NCBI GenBank assembly: GCA_937864535.1
Contig: CALMJS010000025.1
Coordinates: forward strand, 44,695-108,694
Direction of reading: 5' to 3'
Length of the DNA: 64,000 nt
From: an uncultured Paracoccaceae bacterium
Lineage (GTDB): Bacteria; Pseudomonadota; Alphaproteobacteria; Rhodobacterales; Rhodobacteraceae
A model generated the notes under the pieces. It did not search any database, was not told the origin of the DNA, and worked only from the letters and a program-made list of their open reading frames with translations. This document shows positions 27,787 to 37,124 of this stretch, piece after piece (positions within the stretch are counted from its first letter, which is position 1; each line of letters begins with the position of its first letter). Position numbers and translations under genes: made by a program.

Positions 27787-28328
27787 GTCTCACCCTGCCC
27801 CGCGTCATCGGTCAGCAGATCCAGATCCTTGACGCGATAGAACTCGACCCCCTCCCCACCGGTTTCGGGATCAAAGTTGACCCGGACAACGCAACGACCG
27901 TTGCCCAAGGCAATTGTTTCCAGCAATTCGACCCGGGCATATCCCACCGACTCGGCTGCGATATAGCCGAAAATGGCGCTGGTCATCATGCACAGCGACG
28001 GACGGCCCTTGACTTGGTCACCGAACGGACACCGACAATTGTGGAATTCGACCGTCTCGGCCGTAGTCGAGGCGATTTCAAATCCGCCCCCGACCCTGTT
28101 CTTGAAGTCGACCAGCGCATTTATCATCTGGTCGCGGCTCAGGTGTTCGCAGCCGTGGTCATCGAGATAGGCCTGATTGACCTTTTCACCGACCGTATGG
28201 CCGACAACAGAGAGGTATCCGCGCGCCTCGGCAATACCGACAACGTCCTGAAGGCACCCGGACAGGACACCCAGCACACCGCACAAGTAGGACTCGCGAC
28301 TTTGCTTGGGGATATCTTCACCCACCAT
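27783..28328 (-). CDS. V4R/MetOD1-like cysteine-rich sensor protein
   Basis: A 181-residue protein with seven Cys. The core CRCPFG (Cys98, Cys100), PSLCMMTSAIFGYIAAE (Cys113) and GNGRCVVRVNF (Cys146) gives the pattern of V4R/hydrocarbon-binding and methanogen-output-domain-1 proteins, which bind a small molecule or metal through clustered Cys. An N-terminal helical region precedes it. It has no HTH domain. The overlap with the kinase start makes it a likely sensory partner of that kinase. The family link is inferred from the Cys pattern. The ribosome site is weak. Confidence 0.7.
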   Translation of the reverse strand: MVGEDIPKQSRESYLCGVLGVLSGCLQDVVGIAEARGYLSVVGHTVGEKVNQAYLDDHGCEHLSRDQMINALVDFKNRVGGGFEIASTTAETVEFHNCRCPFGDQVKGRPSLCMMTSAIFGYIAAESVGYARVELLETIALGNGRCVVRVNFDPETGGEGVEFYRVKDLDLLTDDAGQGET

Positions 28329-28374
28329 TTGAACACCAGTGGTCGCATCGGAATGCTCAACAACTACTCTCTTT

Positions 28375-28388
28375 TTTGCATTTGCAAA
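28375..28388. promoter_or_regulatory. dyad upstream of the sensor/kinase genes
   Basis: TTTGCA and TGCAAA flank two bases (28375-28388), a perfect inverted repeat 47 bases upstream of the sensor gene start and at promoter distance. A regulator-binding site is possible. It is a short motif, so chance is not excluded. Confidence 0.3.
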
Positions 28389-28549
28389 GCCGGCATAGCC
28401 TTAAGGATTTAATGATCTATTCCAAAGAGTATATCGATCCGACCCGTTCCGGACCGATGGCGGTTTTGACACCACAAACGTCGCTTATTTGTGCTGAAAA
28501 CAAACCTGCGGCACTCTATGCATATCGCATCCGACCGCAAGGGACAGCC

Positions 28550-29467
28550 ATGGCACAGGATCGCGTAATACTTGGGATCGTGTTGATGCTGGGCTTTTGC
28601 CTCACGGCACCGATGATCGACGTTTCGTCAAAATTGGCCACCTCGACCCTGCCGGTCGCGGAAATCACCACGGCCCGTTTTGTCGTGCAGGCCGCGTTGA
28701 TGATGCCGATCTGTCTCGCTCTGGGGTTCGGGATCGGATTTCCGGTGCGACTTCTGGCACGCCTCGCGTGGCGCGCCGTCTGCCTGATCGCCTCGACCTA
28801 CTGCTTTGTCGCCGCGGTCGAACATATGCCCATCGCCGATGCGCTGGCGATCGCCTTTGTCGAACCCTTCATTCTGCTGATCCTCGGACGATACCTGTTC
28901 AACGACGAGGTCGGACCACGCCGGATCGTCGCGTCATTGGTCGGATTTCTGGGATCGCTGCTGGTCATCCAGCCCAGTTTTGTCACCTTCGGGCTCGTAG
29001 CGCTCTATCCGCTGGGCACGGCCCTGTTCTTTGCCTTTTACATGTTGGTCACCCGAAGCCTGTCCAGAGACATGCACCCCGTGCCGATGCAGTTTCACAC
29101 CTCGACCCTTGCGATTGTGATCTGCCTGCCGTTCATCGGCGTCGGCTGGTGGCTCGACCTGCCGCTCCTGGCACCGCTTGCGCCGCAGGGCTGGGCGTGG
29201 TTGTGGCTCTTTGGCGTCGGCGCCTCCTCGGCTGTGGCGCATATGATGATGACCTTTGCGCTGCGGTTCGCCCCCTCGGCCACGCTGGCACCGCTGCACT
29301 ATCTGGAAATCGTGAGCGCGGCGGTCCTAGGCTATCTGGTTTTCGACGATTTCCCGAATGCACTGACATGGGTCGGAATCGCGATTATCGTCGGATCGGG
29401 ACTCTACATCATTCACCGCGAACGCCTCGCCCGGCGACCGGCGGACCTGATCCCGCCCGAGGTCTAG
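28550..29467 (+). CDS. DMT-superfamily (EamA) transporter
   Basis: A 305-residue inner-membrane protein with about ten transmembrane helices in two EamA repeats. The first repeat contains AEITTARFVVQAALM and ALAIAFVEPFILLILGRY, the second ASSAVAHMMMTFALRFAP and the final helix TWVGIAIIVGSGLYIIHRE. Such proteins export metabolites or amino acids; the substrate is unknown. ATG at 28550 lies after GGGACAGCC; the region upstream (28329-28549) is non-coding and AT-richer, and holds divergent promoters. Confidence 0.9.
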   Translation: MAQDRVILGIVLMLGFCLTAPMIDVSSKLATSTLPVAEITTARFVVQAALMMPICLALGFGIGFPVRLLARLAWRAVCLIASTYCFVAAVEHMPIADALAIAFVEPFILLILGRYLFNDEVGPRRIVASLVGFLGSLLVIQPSFVTFGLVALYPLGTALFFAFYMLVTRSLSRDMHPVPMQFHTSTLAIVICLPFIGVGWWLDLPLLAPLAPQGWAWLWLFGVGASSAVAHMMMTFALRFAPSATLAPLHYLEIVSAAVLGYLVFDDFPNALTWVGIAIIVGSGLYIIHRERLARRPADLIPPEV

Positions 29468-30108
29468 CGCCCGTCCAGTCCGGCCCAGACCGCCGGCAGT
29501 TCGACAGCAGGTAAAACCAGCATCACCGGCCCCTCGGTATGCAGTTGAACCGCGCCCGCAACCTCGTTCGAGATCGACAAAAACCCGTCCGCCGCCATCG
29601 GCTGGCCACTGACGTTCCAGCGCAGACCTTCGGACCAGACCCGCGCCTCGGCCAAAGGCATCAGCGACAGCCGCGCCCCTTGTGTCGGTCGCACCGAAAA
29701 TCGCGGCGGCAAAAGGACGGCAACATCATAGGTGCCGAACAGGACGATCTGACGATTGCGATACCGGCTAAGGACATTGAGCACCGCCAGTTGGTGATCC
29801 AGCCGCCCCCCCATAACACCCAGCGCCAGAATCCGCGGAGCCCTGACCCGCAGCAGGCATTTTTCGAAATCCGTCGTGTCCTGCTCTGCCACAGGCGACA
29901 GGACATCGCGCAGACTGTCGCGCAATTCGACCGGCAGGCTGTCCATATCTCCGATCACATGCTCTGGCCGATATCCCGCCTCCAGCACGGCAGCCGCCCC
30001 GCCATCGGCGGCAATCAGGCGCGGTGCAAAGGCCAAAGCTGTGCTAATGTCCTCTGGCGCAGCCCCGGAGCCACCGACCAGAGTCAAAGGTTCGTCAAAA
30101 TGCAACAA
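29464..30108 (-). CDS. thiamine pyrophosphokinase
   Basis: Forms thiamine diphosphate from thiamine and ATP. The 214-residue product has RLIAADGGAAAVLEAGYRPEHVIGDMDSLP with the nucleotide-binding DGG and GDMDS blocks (split across about 32-58), DTTDFEKCLL at 77-86 and LGVMGGRLDHQLAVLN, the thiamine-site motif. A C-terminal beta region with LRWNVSGQPM is the thiamine-binding domain. No ATG is in frame upstream, so a TTG at 30108 or 30105 is the likely start. It overlaps the DMT gene stop by 4 bases, convergently. Confidence 0.88.
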   Translation of the reverse strand: MLHFDEPLTLVGGSGAAPEDISTALAFAPRLIAADGGAAAVLEAGYRPEHVIGDMDSLPVELRDSLRDVLSPVAEQDTTDFEKCLLRVRAPRILALGVMGGRLDHQLAVLNVLSRYRNRQIVLFGTYDVAVLLPPRFSVRPTQGARLSLMPLAEARVWSEGLRWNVSGQPMAADGFLSISNEVAGAVQLHTEGPVMLVLPAVELPAVWAGLDGR

Positions 30109-30257
30109 TCTTGGCCATTTCCGATTACTGTTTCATATTTTGAACCGCGCCACATTTTGGACACGAAATGATACCGCTATAAACGACATTCTGTTCCCGA
30201 TTGCGAACCAATTGAGATGCATTTGAAGGACCAGTGTGGGGAGAAAGCGAGCCCGGT

Positions 30258-32258
30258 ATGGTAGGATCGAGTAAAATTTTAACAGTCTCCTATGGGACCT
30301 TTTCGTGCACACTCGAAGGATTCGATGATTCCTTCGACACGATGAAGGCCATAGCAGAGTATTTCCGCGATCTCGCAGCGGATGATCGCTATTTCGGGGC
30401 CGAACCGCCCACCCCGGACGCCGAAATGCTGGCGCGCATCGCCGAAAAGGAAATCGCCCGCCGTGTCGAGGCCCGTCTCGGGACCTCCGGTATCGTCTTG
30501 CGCCCCGCCGTCCCCGACGTGGTCCAGCCCGACCCCGCCCCGGCGCCGCAGGTCGCCAGAACGCCCGCCCCGGCCAAACACCCGGCGGAATCGCCGCTGG
30601 TGAAATCCGCCGCCGCCCAGGCCGCCCGCGCGGCGGCCCGCATCGACGACATCGCGCTTGCCGACGAACGGCCCGCCCTTCGCAGCGCCTCGGTCGAATC
30701 CGTCTCGGACAAGCTTCAGCGCATTCGCGCCGTTGTGGGGCGTAACGCGGCCAAGGACCCCGACTACATCGAAGACATCTCCGAGCCGACCGTCGATCCC
30801 CTCCTGGACCTCGACCTGCTGCCCGACACCGAGCAGCCGATCCCGCTCGAGGATCTTGATCTGGACATCGAACTGCCAGAGCCGGACACCGATGGCTTCA
30901 CCGACGACCAAAGCGTCGATGACCTGCCGGACACCGATCAGGCCGGCGATGACCGGACCGAGCCGCAAGAGCCCGCGCCCGCTACCGCCGAGGCGCCCCA
31001 GGTCCCGGTCCAGTCGGCACCGGAACCGCTCCGCCCGCGCGTCATCCGGATGAAGCGCGAAGACTTTGAACGCGCCTTTGCCCAGCCTCTGCCCGAAGCT
31101 GTCCCCGCTGCCCCCGGGCCGGACAACAGCCTGAGCGCGGCTCGCCCTGAAACGGCCGATCTGCCCGATCGCGCCACGCTGGACGGTCTCGATGACTTCG
31201 ACCTCGATATCGCAACGCATGAGAACGCGTTCGATACCGACGCTGACGCCGACCTGTTGCGCGAATTGGCCAATCTCGACGATCTCGACGACCTCCTCGA
31301 CGACACCGGAGACAGCGTCGAAAACGCCTTCCTCGAGGAAGACGAGATCGAGGATGAGGACGACCTCGGCGACGACCTGTCCGACACTGAGGAATACCTC
31401 GAGGATCTCGACGATGAAGACGACACCCCGCAGCCCGCTTCGGCGCTGCGCCGCGGACGCGACCTGCTGCCCGCCGGACCTGACCAGCAAGAGGCCGATA
31501 TCTCTCGGCTGCTGCTGCTGACGGACGAACATCTCCAGTCGCCCGAATCGGACCAGCGGCGCCAGACCCTCAGCCACCTCAAGGCCGCCGTCGCCGCCAC
31601 CGAAGCCGCCCGCAGGATGGGCGAAGAGCCCGACGCCGACGACAGCGACGACGAAGACGCCTTCCGCAAAGACCTGTCCGAGGCCGTCCGCCCGACCGTG
31701 GCCCAGCCGGGCGACAGCGTGCGCCCGCGCCGCGCCGAGCTCTCTGGCGCAGCCCGTGCCGAACGCCCCTACCCGGCCCCGCTGAAACTCGTGGCCTCCC
31801 AGCGCATCGACCTCCCAGCCGGCACGGTCGAACCGCGCCGCCCGGTGATGCCGGTCCGCCCGCGCCGCGTCGGCACTGACGCTGCGGCGGCACTGGCCGA
31901 CAGCCCGCTGGCGATGACACCGCAGACCAACGCCGCTCCCGCCGTGACCGAGGTTGCCGCCGCCCGCCCGGTGTCGCAGCCTGATGTCGCCAGCTTCTCG
32001 GATTTTGCCGCGGGCCACGGCGCCACCAGCCTGCTCGACCTGATCGAAGCCGCTGCCGCCCATACCGTCCAGATCGACGGGCTAGAGGATTTCTCGCGGC
32101 CGCAAATCATGAAAAAGGTGCAATCCCACTTCGAAGATCGCCCTTTCTCGCGCGAGGACGGCCTGCGCGCCTTTGGCACGCTCTTGCGGCAAAATCGCCT
32201 GTACAAGGTCCGCAATGGCCGCTTCGGCATCACCGACAAAACCGGCTATCAGGCCTGA
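30258..32258 (+). CDS. large acidic protein of unknown function
   Basis: A 666-residue protein without signal peptide or membrane helix. The N-terminal 75 residues (MVGSSKILTVSYGTFSCTLEGFDDSF, read in two parts; IAEYFRDLAADDRYFG) and the last 70 residues (LLDLIEAAAAHTVQIDGLEDF; RAFGTLLRQNRLYKVRNGRFGI) look folded; the second resembles a winged-helix or two-helix binding module. Between them about 500 residues are highly acidic, with Asp/Leu-rich stretches such as LDDLDDLLDDTGD and Pro/Ala linkers. This suggests a scaffold or regulator. The ATG at 30258 is preferred; a GTG 24 bases upstream is possible. Not recognised as a named family. Confidence 0.7.
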   Translation: MVGSSKILTVSYGTFSCTLEGFDDSFDTMKAIAEYFRDLAADDRYFGAEPPTPDAEMLARIAEKEIARRVEARLGTSGIVLRPAVPDVVQPDPAPAPQVARTPAPAKHPAESPLVKSAAAQAARAAARIDDIALADERPALRSASVESVSDKLQRIRAVVGRNAAKDPDYIEDISEPTVDPLLDLDLLPDTEQPIPLEDLDLDIELPEPDTDGFTDDQSVDDLPDTDQAGDDRTEPQEPAPATAEAPQVPVQSAPEPLRPRVIRMKREDFERAFAQPLPEAVPAAPGPDNSLSAARPETADLPDRATLDGLDDFDLDIATHENAFDTDADADLLRELANLDDLDDLLDDTGDSVENAFLEEDEIEDEDDLGDDLSDTEEYLEDLDDEDDTPQPASALRRGRDLLPAGPDQQEADISRLLLLTDEHLQSPESDQRRQTLSHLKAAVAATEAARRMGEEPDADDSDDEDAFRKDLSEAVRPTVAQPGDSVRPRRAELSGAARAERPYPAPLKLVASQRIDLPAGTVEPRRPVMPVRPRRVGTDAAAALADSPLAMTPQTNAAPAVTEVAAARPVSQPDVASFSDFAAGHGATSLLDLIEAAAAHTVQIDGLEDFSRPQIMKKVQSHFEDRPFSREDGLRAFGTLLRQNRLYKVRNGRFGITDKTGYQA

Positions 32259-32275
32259 ACATCTGACAAAATGCG

Positions 32276-32303
32276 AAACGGCGGGGCCAAAACCCCGCCG
32301 TTT
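32276..32303. terminator. bidirectional terminator between convergent genes
   Basis: AAACGGCGGGG and CCCCGCCGTTT pair around a CCAAAA loop. It lies 18 bases after the acidic-protein stop and runs directly into repeat copy C. Confidence 0.85.
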
Positions 32304-32351
32304 CATCTTTCCAGAAATACCTCCGCCGGAGGCCTCAAGCCGCGCAGCGGC
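32301..32351 (+). repeat. 3'-end palindromic element, copy C (short form)
   Basis: TTTCATCTTTCC (32301-32312), GAAATACC, the palindrome CCTCCGCCGGAGG, then AGCCGCGCAGCGGC. Same head, same palindrome and same orientation relative to the preceding gene as copies B and D. Confidence 0.75.
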
Positions 32352-32356
32352 GCAGA

Positions 32357-32569
32357 TCACTCCTGATCCGGATCGCCCTTGCCAATGCCCAGAAACACCC
32401 AGCGGAACGGCAGGGCCCAAGCCACCCCCAGAAAAATATAGGTCGGCAATTCGACCCATTTGGGGAACCGGTCCAGGGTGCTCATCACCGTGACGGCAAA
32501 GACCACATAGGCCGGCATCCCCACGAGGAGGATCAGCAGAGCCAGTCGTTTGCGGCGCTTGAAATCCAT
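32357..32569 (-). CDS. DUF2842 small membrane protein
   Basis: A 70-residue protein with two transmembrane helices (about residues 8-29, LALLILLVGMPAYVVFAVTVM, read in two parts, and 42-62, YIFLGVAWALPFRWVFLG) and charged ends. This matches the DUF2842 family of alphaproteobacteria, function unknown. Its start overlaps the purA stop by one base, so it is translated from the purA mRNA. Confidence 0.88.
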   Translation of the reverse strand: MDFKRRKRLALLILLVGMPAYVVFAVTVMSTLDRFPKWVELPTYIFLGVAWALPFRWVFLGIGKGDPDQE

Positions 32570-33864
32570 CAGTCTGCGAAAGGATCGGTGACGAGGATGG
32601 TGTCGTCACGCTCGGGCGAGGTCGACAGCAGAGCCACCGGACATTCGATCAGCTCTTCGATCCGGCGCACATATTTGATCGCCGCCGCCGGGAGGTCCGC
32701 CCAGGACCGTGCGCCCTCGGTGGATTCCGACCAGCCCTCGATCTCTTCATAGATCGGCTTGCACCGCGCCTGTTCCTCCGCCGCGGTCGGCAGATAGTCC
32801 AGCCGCTTGCCGTCCAGATCGTAGGCCACGCAGATTTTCAGCGTCTCGAACCCGTCGAGCACGTCGAGCTTGGTCAGCGAAATCCCGTTGATGCCCGAGA
32901 TCGCACAGGTCTGGCGCACCAGAGCGGCGTCAAACCAGCCACAGCGGCGCTTGCGGCCGGTGGTGGTGCCGAATTCATGGCCGCGCTGCCCCAGACGTTC
33001 GCCGTCATCATCCAGCAGTTCGGTCGGGAACGGACCTTCGCCCACGCGGGTGGTGTAGGCCTTGACGATGCCCAACACATAGTCGATCGAGCCCGGCCCG
33101 ATACCAACGCCCGTTGCTGCCTGTCCGGCGATCACGTTCGACGAGGTCACGAACGGATAGGTGCCGAAATCGATATCCAGCAGCGAGCCCTGCGCGCCTT
33201 CGAACAGGATACGTTTGCCAGCCTTGCGCTTTTCGTTCAGCACTTTCCAAACAGGCGCTGCGAATTCCAGAACGCGGGGGGCGATCTCCATCAACTGGTC
33301 GATCAGCGCGGCGCGGTCAACCGGACCCATGCCCATGCCAGCGCGCAGCGCATTGTGGTGCTCCAGCGCCCGATCCACGCGGGCCTCGAGGGTGGCCTTG
33401 TCCGCCAGATCGGCGACGCGAATGGCGCGGCGACCGACTTTGTCCTCGTAGCACGGCCCGATCCCGCGGCCCGTCGTGCCGATCTTAGTGCCCTTGGACG
33501 CGGCCTCTTCGCGGGCGCGGTCCAGTTCGCCGTGCAGCGGCAGGATCAGCGGCGTGTTTTCCGCGATCATCAGGTTCTCGGCACTGATTTCGACGCCCTG
33601 TTCGCGAATGGTTGCGATTTCCTTGATCAGGTGCCACGGGTCCAGAACGACGCCGTTACCGATCACCGACAGCTTGCCGCCGCGCACGACGCCCGACGGC
33701 AGCACGTGCAACTTGTACACTTTCCCATCAATGACCAGCGTATGGCCCGCATTGTGGCCCCCTTGGAAGCGCGCGATGACGTCGGCACGCTCCGACAACC
33801 AGTCCACAATCTTGCCTTTTCCTTCGTCACCCCACTGGGCGCCGACGACGACAACGTTGGCCAT
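32569..33864 (-). CDS. purA: adenylosuccinate synthetase
   Basis: Joins IMP and aspartate using GTP, the first committed step to AMP. The 431-residue protein begins [23 protein letters not shown], with the GDEGKGK phosphate loop and catalytic Asp, then [19 protein letters not shown] with the catalytic His, and [19 protein letters not shown] (split). Start at 33864 fits the family N-terminus; a longer reading adds 37 non-conserved residues. It is followed by DUF2842. Confidence 0.97.
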   Translation of the reverse strand: MANVVVVGAQWGDEGKGKIVDWLSERADVIARFQGGHNAGHTLVIDGKVYKLHVLPSGVVRGGKLSVIGNGVVLDPWHLIKEIATIREQGVEISAENLMIAENTPLILPLHGELDRAREEAASKGTKIGTTGRGIGPCYEDKVGRRAIRVADLADKATLEARVDRALEHHNALRAGMGMGPVDRAALIDQLMEIAPRVLEFAAPVWKVLNEKRKAGKRILFEGAQGSLLDIDFGTYPFVTSSNVIAGQAATGVGIGPGSIDYVLGIVKAYTTRVGEGPFPTELLDDDGERLGQRGHEFGTTTGRKRRCGWFDAALVRQTCAISGINGISLTKLDVLDGFETLKICVAYDLDGKRLDYLPTAAEEQARCKPIYEEIEGWSESTEGARSWADLPAAAIKYVRRIEELIECPVALLSTSPERDDTILVTDPFAD

Positions 33865-33996
33865 ACCTTGAGTCTCCTGGACATTGATGGTGTCAAACCC
33901 GCGCCCGTATAGCGATGTCAGGCGGGCGTTGAAACCGCAATTTGTCATCAAAGCGACACACGCGGCAATTCGCACCGTAGATTCAGGAAAAATCGC

Positions 33997-34557
33997 CTAG
34001 TCGCAGGGGCCAGAGTCGAGCGTTTGCGGTGCATCCCAGCCATAGGCCACCTCATCCACCGGATCGAAACGGTCCTCCGACTCGCGCTCGATCAGCAGCC
34101 TCGCCCCCAGCGCCTCGTAGAACCGGCGGGCATTCACATTGGCGGAGAGCACCCAAACCGACAGTTTCTGATAGCCGAGTTCCAGCGCCTCGGACGCGCA
34201 GAGCCCCACCAGCGACCGCCCCAACCCGCGCCGCTGCACATCGCCAAGCAGATAGAGCGAGGTCAGTTCGCCATCATAGCCAGCGGCTAGCAGCTCTGCC
34301 TCTCTTTGGGGTCCGACGCTGGCAAAGCCGACAACCCGAACGCCACGGCAGCATACAAACACCGCACCGCGCCCGGTTTCGGCCAATTGACGCAGGATTC
34401 GCTGCCAGCTCTGTGTGCGGTCGGGAACGGTCATCCGCTCGATCAGCGCGTCAGGCACCATGCCGACATAGGTGGTCCCCCACGCGGCGACCTGCACCTG
34501 CGCGATGGCCTCGGCGTCATCAAACTGGGCGGGACGTATCGAAAACTGCTCTGTCAT
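33997..34557 (-). CDS. GNAT-family N-acetyltransferase
   Basis: A 186-residue protein with the GNAT fold: IRPAQFDDAEAIAQVQVAAW at the N-terminus, then LTSLYLLGDVQRRGLGRSLVGLC, where QRRGLGRSLV is the acetyl-CoA pyrophosphate loop (motif A), followed by LSVWVLSANVNARRFYEALGA (motif B), typical of RimI-like enzymes. Acceptor unknown. Start at MTEQFSIRP. Upstream is the divergent secG promoter region. Confidence 0.88.
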   Translation of the reverse strand: MTEQFSIRPAQFDDAEAIAQVQVAAWGTTYVGMVPDALIERMTVPDRTQSWQRILRQLAETGRGAVFVCCRGVRVVGFASVGPQREAELLAAGYDGELTSLYLLGDVQRRGLGRSLVGLCASEALELGYQKLSVWVLSANVNARRFYEALGARLLIERESEDRFDPVDEVAYGWDAPQTLDSGPCD

Positions 34558-34645
34558 GGCGACGTGATGCGCCTGCAGGGACCGATTTTCAAGCGGACAG
34601 GCACAGTTTGTCCACTGGAAACGACATCTCGAGCCGATTGAGGGG

Positions 34646-34674
34646 TTGCGGGCGGGGCAACGACCTTCTAGATA
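34646..34674 (+). promoter_or_regulatory. putative secG promoter
   Basis: TTGCGG (34646-34651), 17 bases, TAGATA (34669-34674). A start near 34681 gives a leader of about 25 bases before secG. Motif inference only. Confidence 0.5.
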
Positions 34675-34705
34675 CCTCGCGTTCACGAAAGGCAGAGAAA
34701 AGCCC

Positions 34706-35110
34706 ATGGAAAGCGTCGTCCTCGTCATTCATCTCGTTCTCGCGCTCGCCCTGATCGGCGTGGTGCTGATGCAGCGGTCCGAAGGCGGCGGCCTTGGCAT
34801 GGGCGGCGGCGGCGGTCTGATGTCCGCCCGCGGCGCGGCGACAGCGCTGGGCAAAATCACCTGGGGCCTCGCGGGTGCCTTTATCGTGACCTCGCTGGCG
34901 CTGACGATCATCGCCAAGCAGTCGACCAGCGGCACCTCGGTTCTGGACGGTGTGGCGGTCGAAACTCCGGCTGCGGCAGACACGCCTGGGCTGCCGGGTC
35001 TGGGCGGCGATCTGCTGCCCCCGACCTCGACCACGGAACCGGCTGCGGATGCGACGACGACCGAAACTCCGGCCGATCCGAATCTGCCCCCGGCACCTGC
35101 TGGTCAATAA
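34706..35110 (+). CDS. secG: preprotein translocase subunit SecG
   Basis: Small subunit of the SecYEG channel. The 134-residue protein has two transmembrane helices (about 3-22, VVLVIHLVLALALIGVVLMQ, and 52-73, TWGLAGAFIVTSLALTIIA) with the family motif RSEGGGLGMGGGGGLMSARG between them. A 60-residue Pro/Thr/Ala-rich cytoplasmic tail, common in alphaproteobacterial SecG, follows. Located upstream of pyrG, as in related genomes. Confidence 0.94.
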   Translation: MESVVLVIHLVLALALIGVVLMQRSEGGGLGMGGGGGLMSARGAATALGKITWGLAGAFIVTSLALTIIAKQSTSGTSVLDGVAVETPAAADTPGLPGLGGDLLPPTSTTEPAADATTTETPADPNLPPAPAGQ

Positions 35111-35164
35111 TCCCAACGGATAGGTGTGGGCTAATTATAGCCCAACATCATCTTGCGTAGCCGG

Positions 35165-35194
35165 TTGCGTAAACGGGGCGAATCCGGTTATATT
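35165..35194 (+). promoter_or_regulatory. putative pyrG promoter
   Basis: TTGCGT (35165-35170), 18 bases, TATATT (35189-35194), in an AT-rich stretch of the 173-base secG-pyrG gap. A weak GGGCTA/TAGCCC hairpin at 35128-35143 may end secG. Confidence 0.4.
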
Positions 35195-35283
35195 TAAATC
35201 CCGTGATCATCTGCGGACCGACCCTGCACAGCGCCGGTCCGTTATTCATTTGAAAAGACGAAACTCACGGGGGATGCCTGCCT

Positions 35284-36927
35284 ATGGCGCGTTTCATCTT
35301 CATTACCGGCGGTGTGGTCTCTTCGCTGGGCAAAGGTCTGGCGTCTGCCGCACTCGGTTCGCTGCTACAGGCGCGCGGCTTTAGTGTCCGCCTGCGCAAA
35401 CTCGACCCCTATCTGAACGTCGATCCGGGCACAATGTCGCCCTTTGAACATGGCGAAGTCTTTGTCACCGACGACGGCGCGGAAACCGACCTCGACCTTG
35501 GCCACTATGAACGGTTCACCGGCGTTGCCGCCCGCAAGACCGACTCGATCTCTTCGGGCCGGATCTATTCCAACGTTCTCGAAAAGGAACGCCGCGGCGA
35601 CTATCTGGGCAAGACGATTCAGGTGATTCCGCATGTCACCAATGAAATCAAAGAATTCATTCGCACCGGCGAAGACGAAGTCGATTTCATGCTCTGCGAA
35701 ATCGGCGGCACCGTCGGCGACATCGAAGGCCTGCCCTTCTTCGAGGCGATCCGTCAGTTCACCCACGAACGCCCGCGTGGTCAGTGCATCCTGATGCACC
35801 TGACGCTGCTGCCCTATCTGGCGGCCTCGGGCGAGCTAAAGACCAAACCGACCCAGCACTCGGTCAAGGAATTGCAGTCCATCGGTCTGGCACCGGATGT
35901 GCTGGTGTGCCGATCCGAACAGCCGATCCCGGAAAAAGAACGCGAGAAAATCGCCCTGTTCTGTAACGTGCGCAAGGACGCGGTGATCGCCGCCTATGAC
36001 CTGAAGTCGATCTACGAGGCCCCGCTGGCCTACCATGCCGAGGGGCTGGATCAGGCGGTTCTGGATGCCTTTGGCATTTCGCCCGCGCCCAAGCCGAATC
36101 TGGAACGCTGGCTGGATGTGCAGGACCGCATCCACAACACCGACGGCGAAGTGAACGTCGCTATCGTCGGCAAATATGTCCAACTCGAAGACGCCTACAA
36201 GTCGATCAAAGAAGCGCTGGTTCACGGCGGCATGGCCAATCGGGTCAAGGTCAACGTGAACTGGGTCGATGCCGAGGACTTTGACAAGGCCGATGTCGGC
36301 GAGCGTCTGTCGGGCTATCACGCGATCCTCGTGCCCGGGGGCTTTGGCGAACGCGGCACCGAAGGCAAGATCAAGGCAGCCCAATTCGCCCGCGAGAAAA
36401 AGATCCCCTATCTGGGCATCTGTCTGGGCATGCAAATGGCCGTGATCGAGGCCGCCCGCAACGTCGCGGGAATCGCCCGCGCCGGGTCGGAGGAATTCGA
36501 TCACGAAGCCGGCGGCAAGCGGTTCGAACCGGTGGTCTATCACCTCAAGGAATGGGTACAGGGCAACCACATGGTCACCCGCAAGGCCGACGACGCCAAG
36601 GGCGGCACCATGCGTCTGGGCGCCTATAACGCGGCGCTGGCCGAAGGGTCCAAGGTCGCCGAGGTCTATGCCATGACCCAGATCGAGGAACGCCACCGCC
36701 ACCGCTACGAGGTCGATATTCGCTACCGCGAAAAGCTGGAATCGGCGGGCCTGTGTTTCTCGGGCATGTCGCCCGACGGCCGTCTGCCGGAAATCGTCGA
36801 ATGGAAGGACCATCCGTGGTTTATCGGCGTGCAGTTCCACCCGGAACTGAAGTCCAAGCCGTTCGAGCCGCACCCGCTGTTTGCGGATTTCGTCCGGGCG
36901 GCCGTCGAAACCTCGCGGTTGGTGTGA
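35284..36927 (+). CDS. pyrG: CTP synthase
   Basis: Converts UTP to CTP using glutamine. The 547-residue protein starts [18 protein letters not shown] with the ATP-binding [10 protein letters not shown] loop and [21 protein letters not shown] (split here), followed by the C-terminal class I amidotransferase domain: nucleophile Cys380 in [10 protein letters not shown] and His519/Glu521 in [10 protein letters not shown]. Length is standard. Followed by a terminator and a degenerate repeat copy. Confidence 0.98.
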   Translation: MARFIFITGGVVSSLGKGLASAALGSLLQARGFSVRLRKLDPYLNVDPGTMSPFEHGEVFVTDDGAETDLDLGHYERFTGVAARKTDSISSGRIYSNVLEKERRGDYLGKTIQVIPHVTNEIKEFIRTGEDEVDFMLCEIGGTVGDIEGLPFFEAIRQFTHERPRGQCILMHLTLLPYLAASGELKTKPTQHSVKELQSIGLAPDVLVCRSEQPIPEKEREKIALFCNVRKDAVIAAYDLKSIYEAPLAYHAEGLDQAVLDAFGISPAPKPNLERWLDVQDRIHNTDGEVNVAIVGKYVQLEDAYKSIKEALVHGGMANRVKVNVNWVDAEDFDKADVGERLSGYHAILVPGGFGERGTEGKIKAAQFAREKKIPYLGICLGMQMAVIEAARNVAGIARAGSEEFDHEAGGKRFEPVVYHLKEWVQGNHMVTRKADDAKGGTMRLGAYNAALAEGSKVAEVYAMTQIEERHRHRYEVDIRYREKLESAGLCFSGMSPDGRLPEIVEWKDHPWFIGVQFHPELKSKPFEPHPLFADFVRAAVETSRLV

Positions 36928-36945
36928 CACCGCGCCGAGATATCA

Positions 36946-36980
36946 GGCCGCCAGCCCCCGTGTTGGCGGCCGTTTGTTTT
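36946..36980 (+). terminator. rho-independent terminator of pyrG
   Basis: GGCCGCCA (36946-36953) and TGGCGGCC (36964-36971) form a perfect stem with a GCCCCCGTGT loop, followed by GTTTGTTTT. Confidence 0.88.
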
Positions 36981-37036
36981 GGGGGCGCTGCCCCCGGCCC
37001 TGACGGGCCTCCCCCCGGGATATTTTTAGCACAAAG
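36981..37036 (-). repeat. degenerate or related palindromic element, copy F
   Basis: GGGGGCGCTGCCCCC followed by GGCCC/GGGCC arms and CCCCGGGATATTTT; on the minus strand it reads as AAAATATCCCGGGG, GGCCC-GGGCC, GGGGGCAGCGCCCCC. It resembles the tail of long-form copies A and E but lacks the TTTCATCTTTCC head. Confidence 0.55.
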
Positions 37037-37124
37037 GCAGCACAGGCCCCGCAGACGTGGGAGCGATGGCGATTTTCGCCGGGACATGTTAGCGCGGGGG
37101 CGGAGCTGCAGTCAGGAGCGAACG

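Noticed and set aside
30279..32063. 594-codon reverse frame opposite the acidic protein
   Set aside because: Shadow of an Asp/Ala-rich gene; Gly/Val/Arg-rich translation with no family resemblance.
35836..36930. 364-codon reverse frame opposite pyrG
   Set aside because: pyrG is complete and highly conserved on the plus strand.
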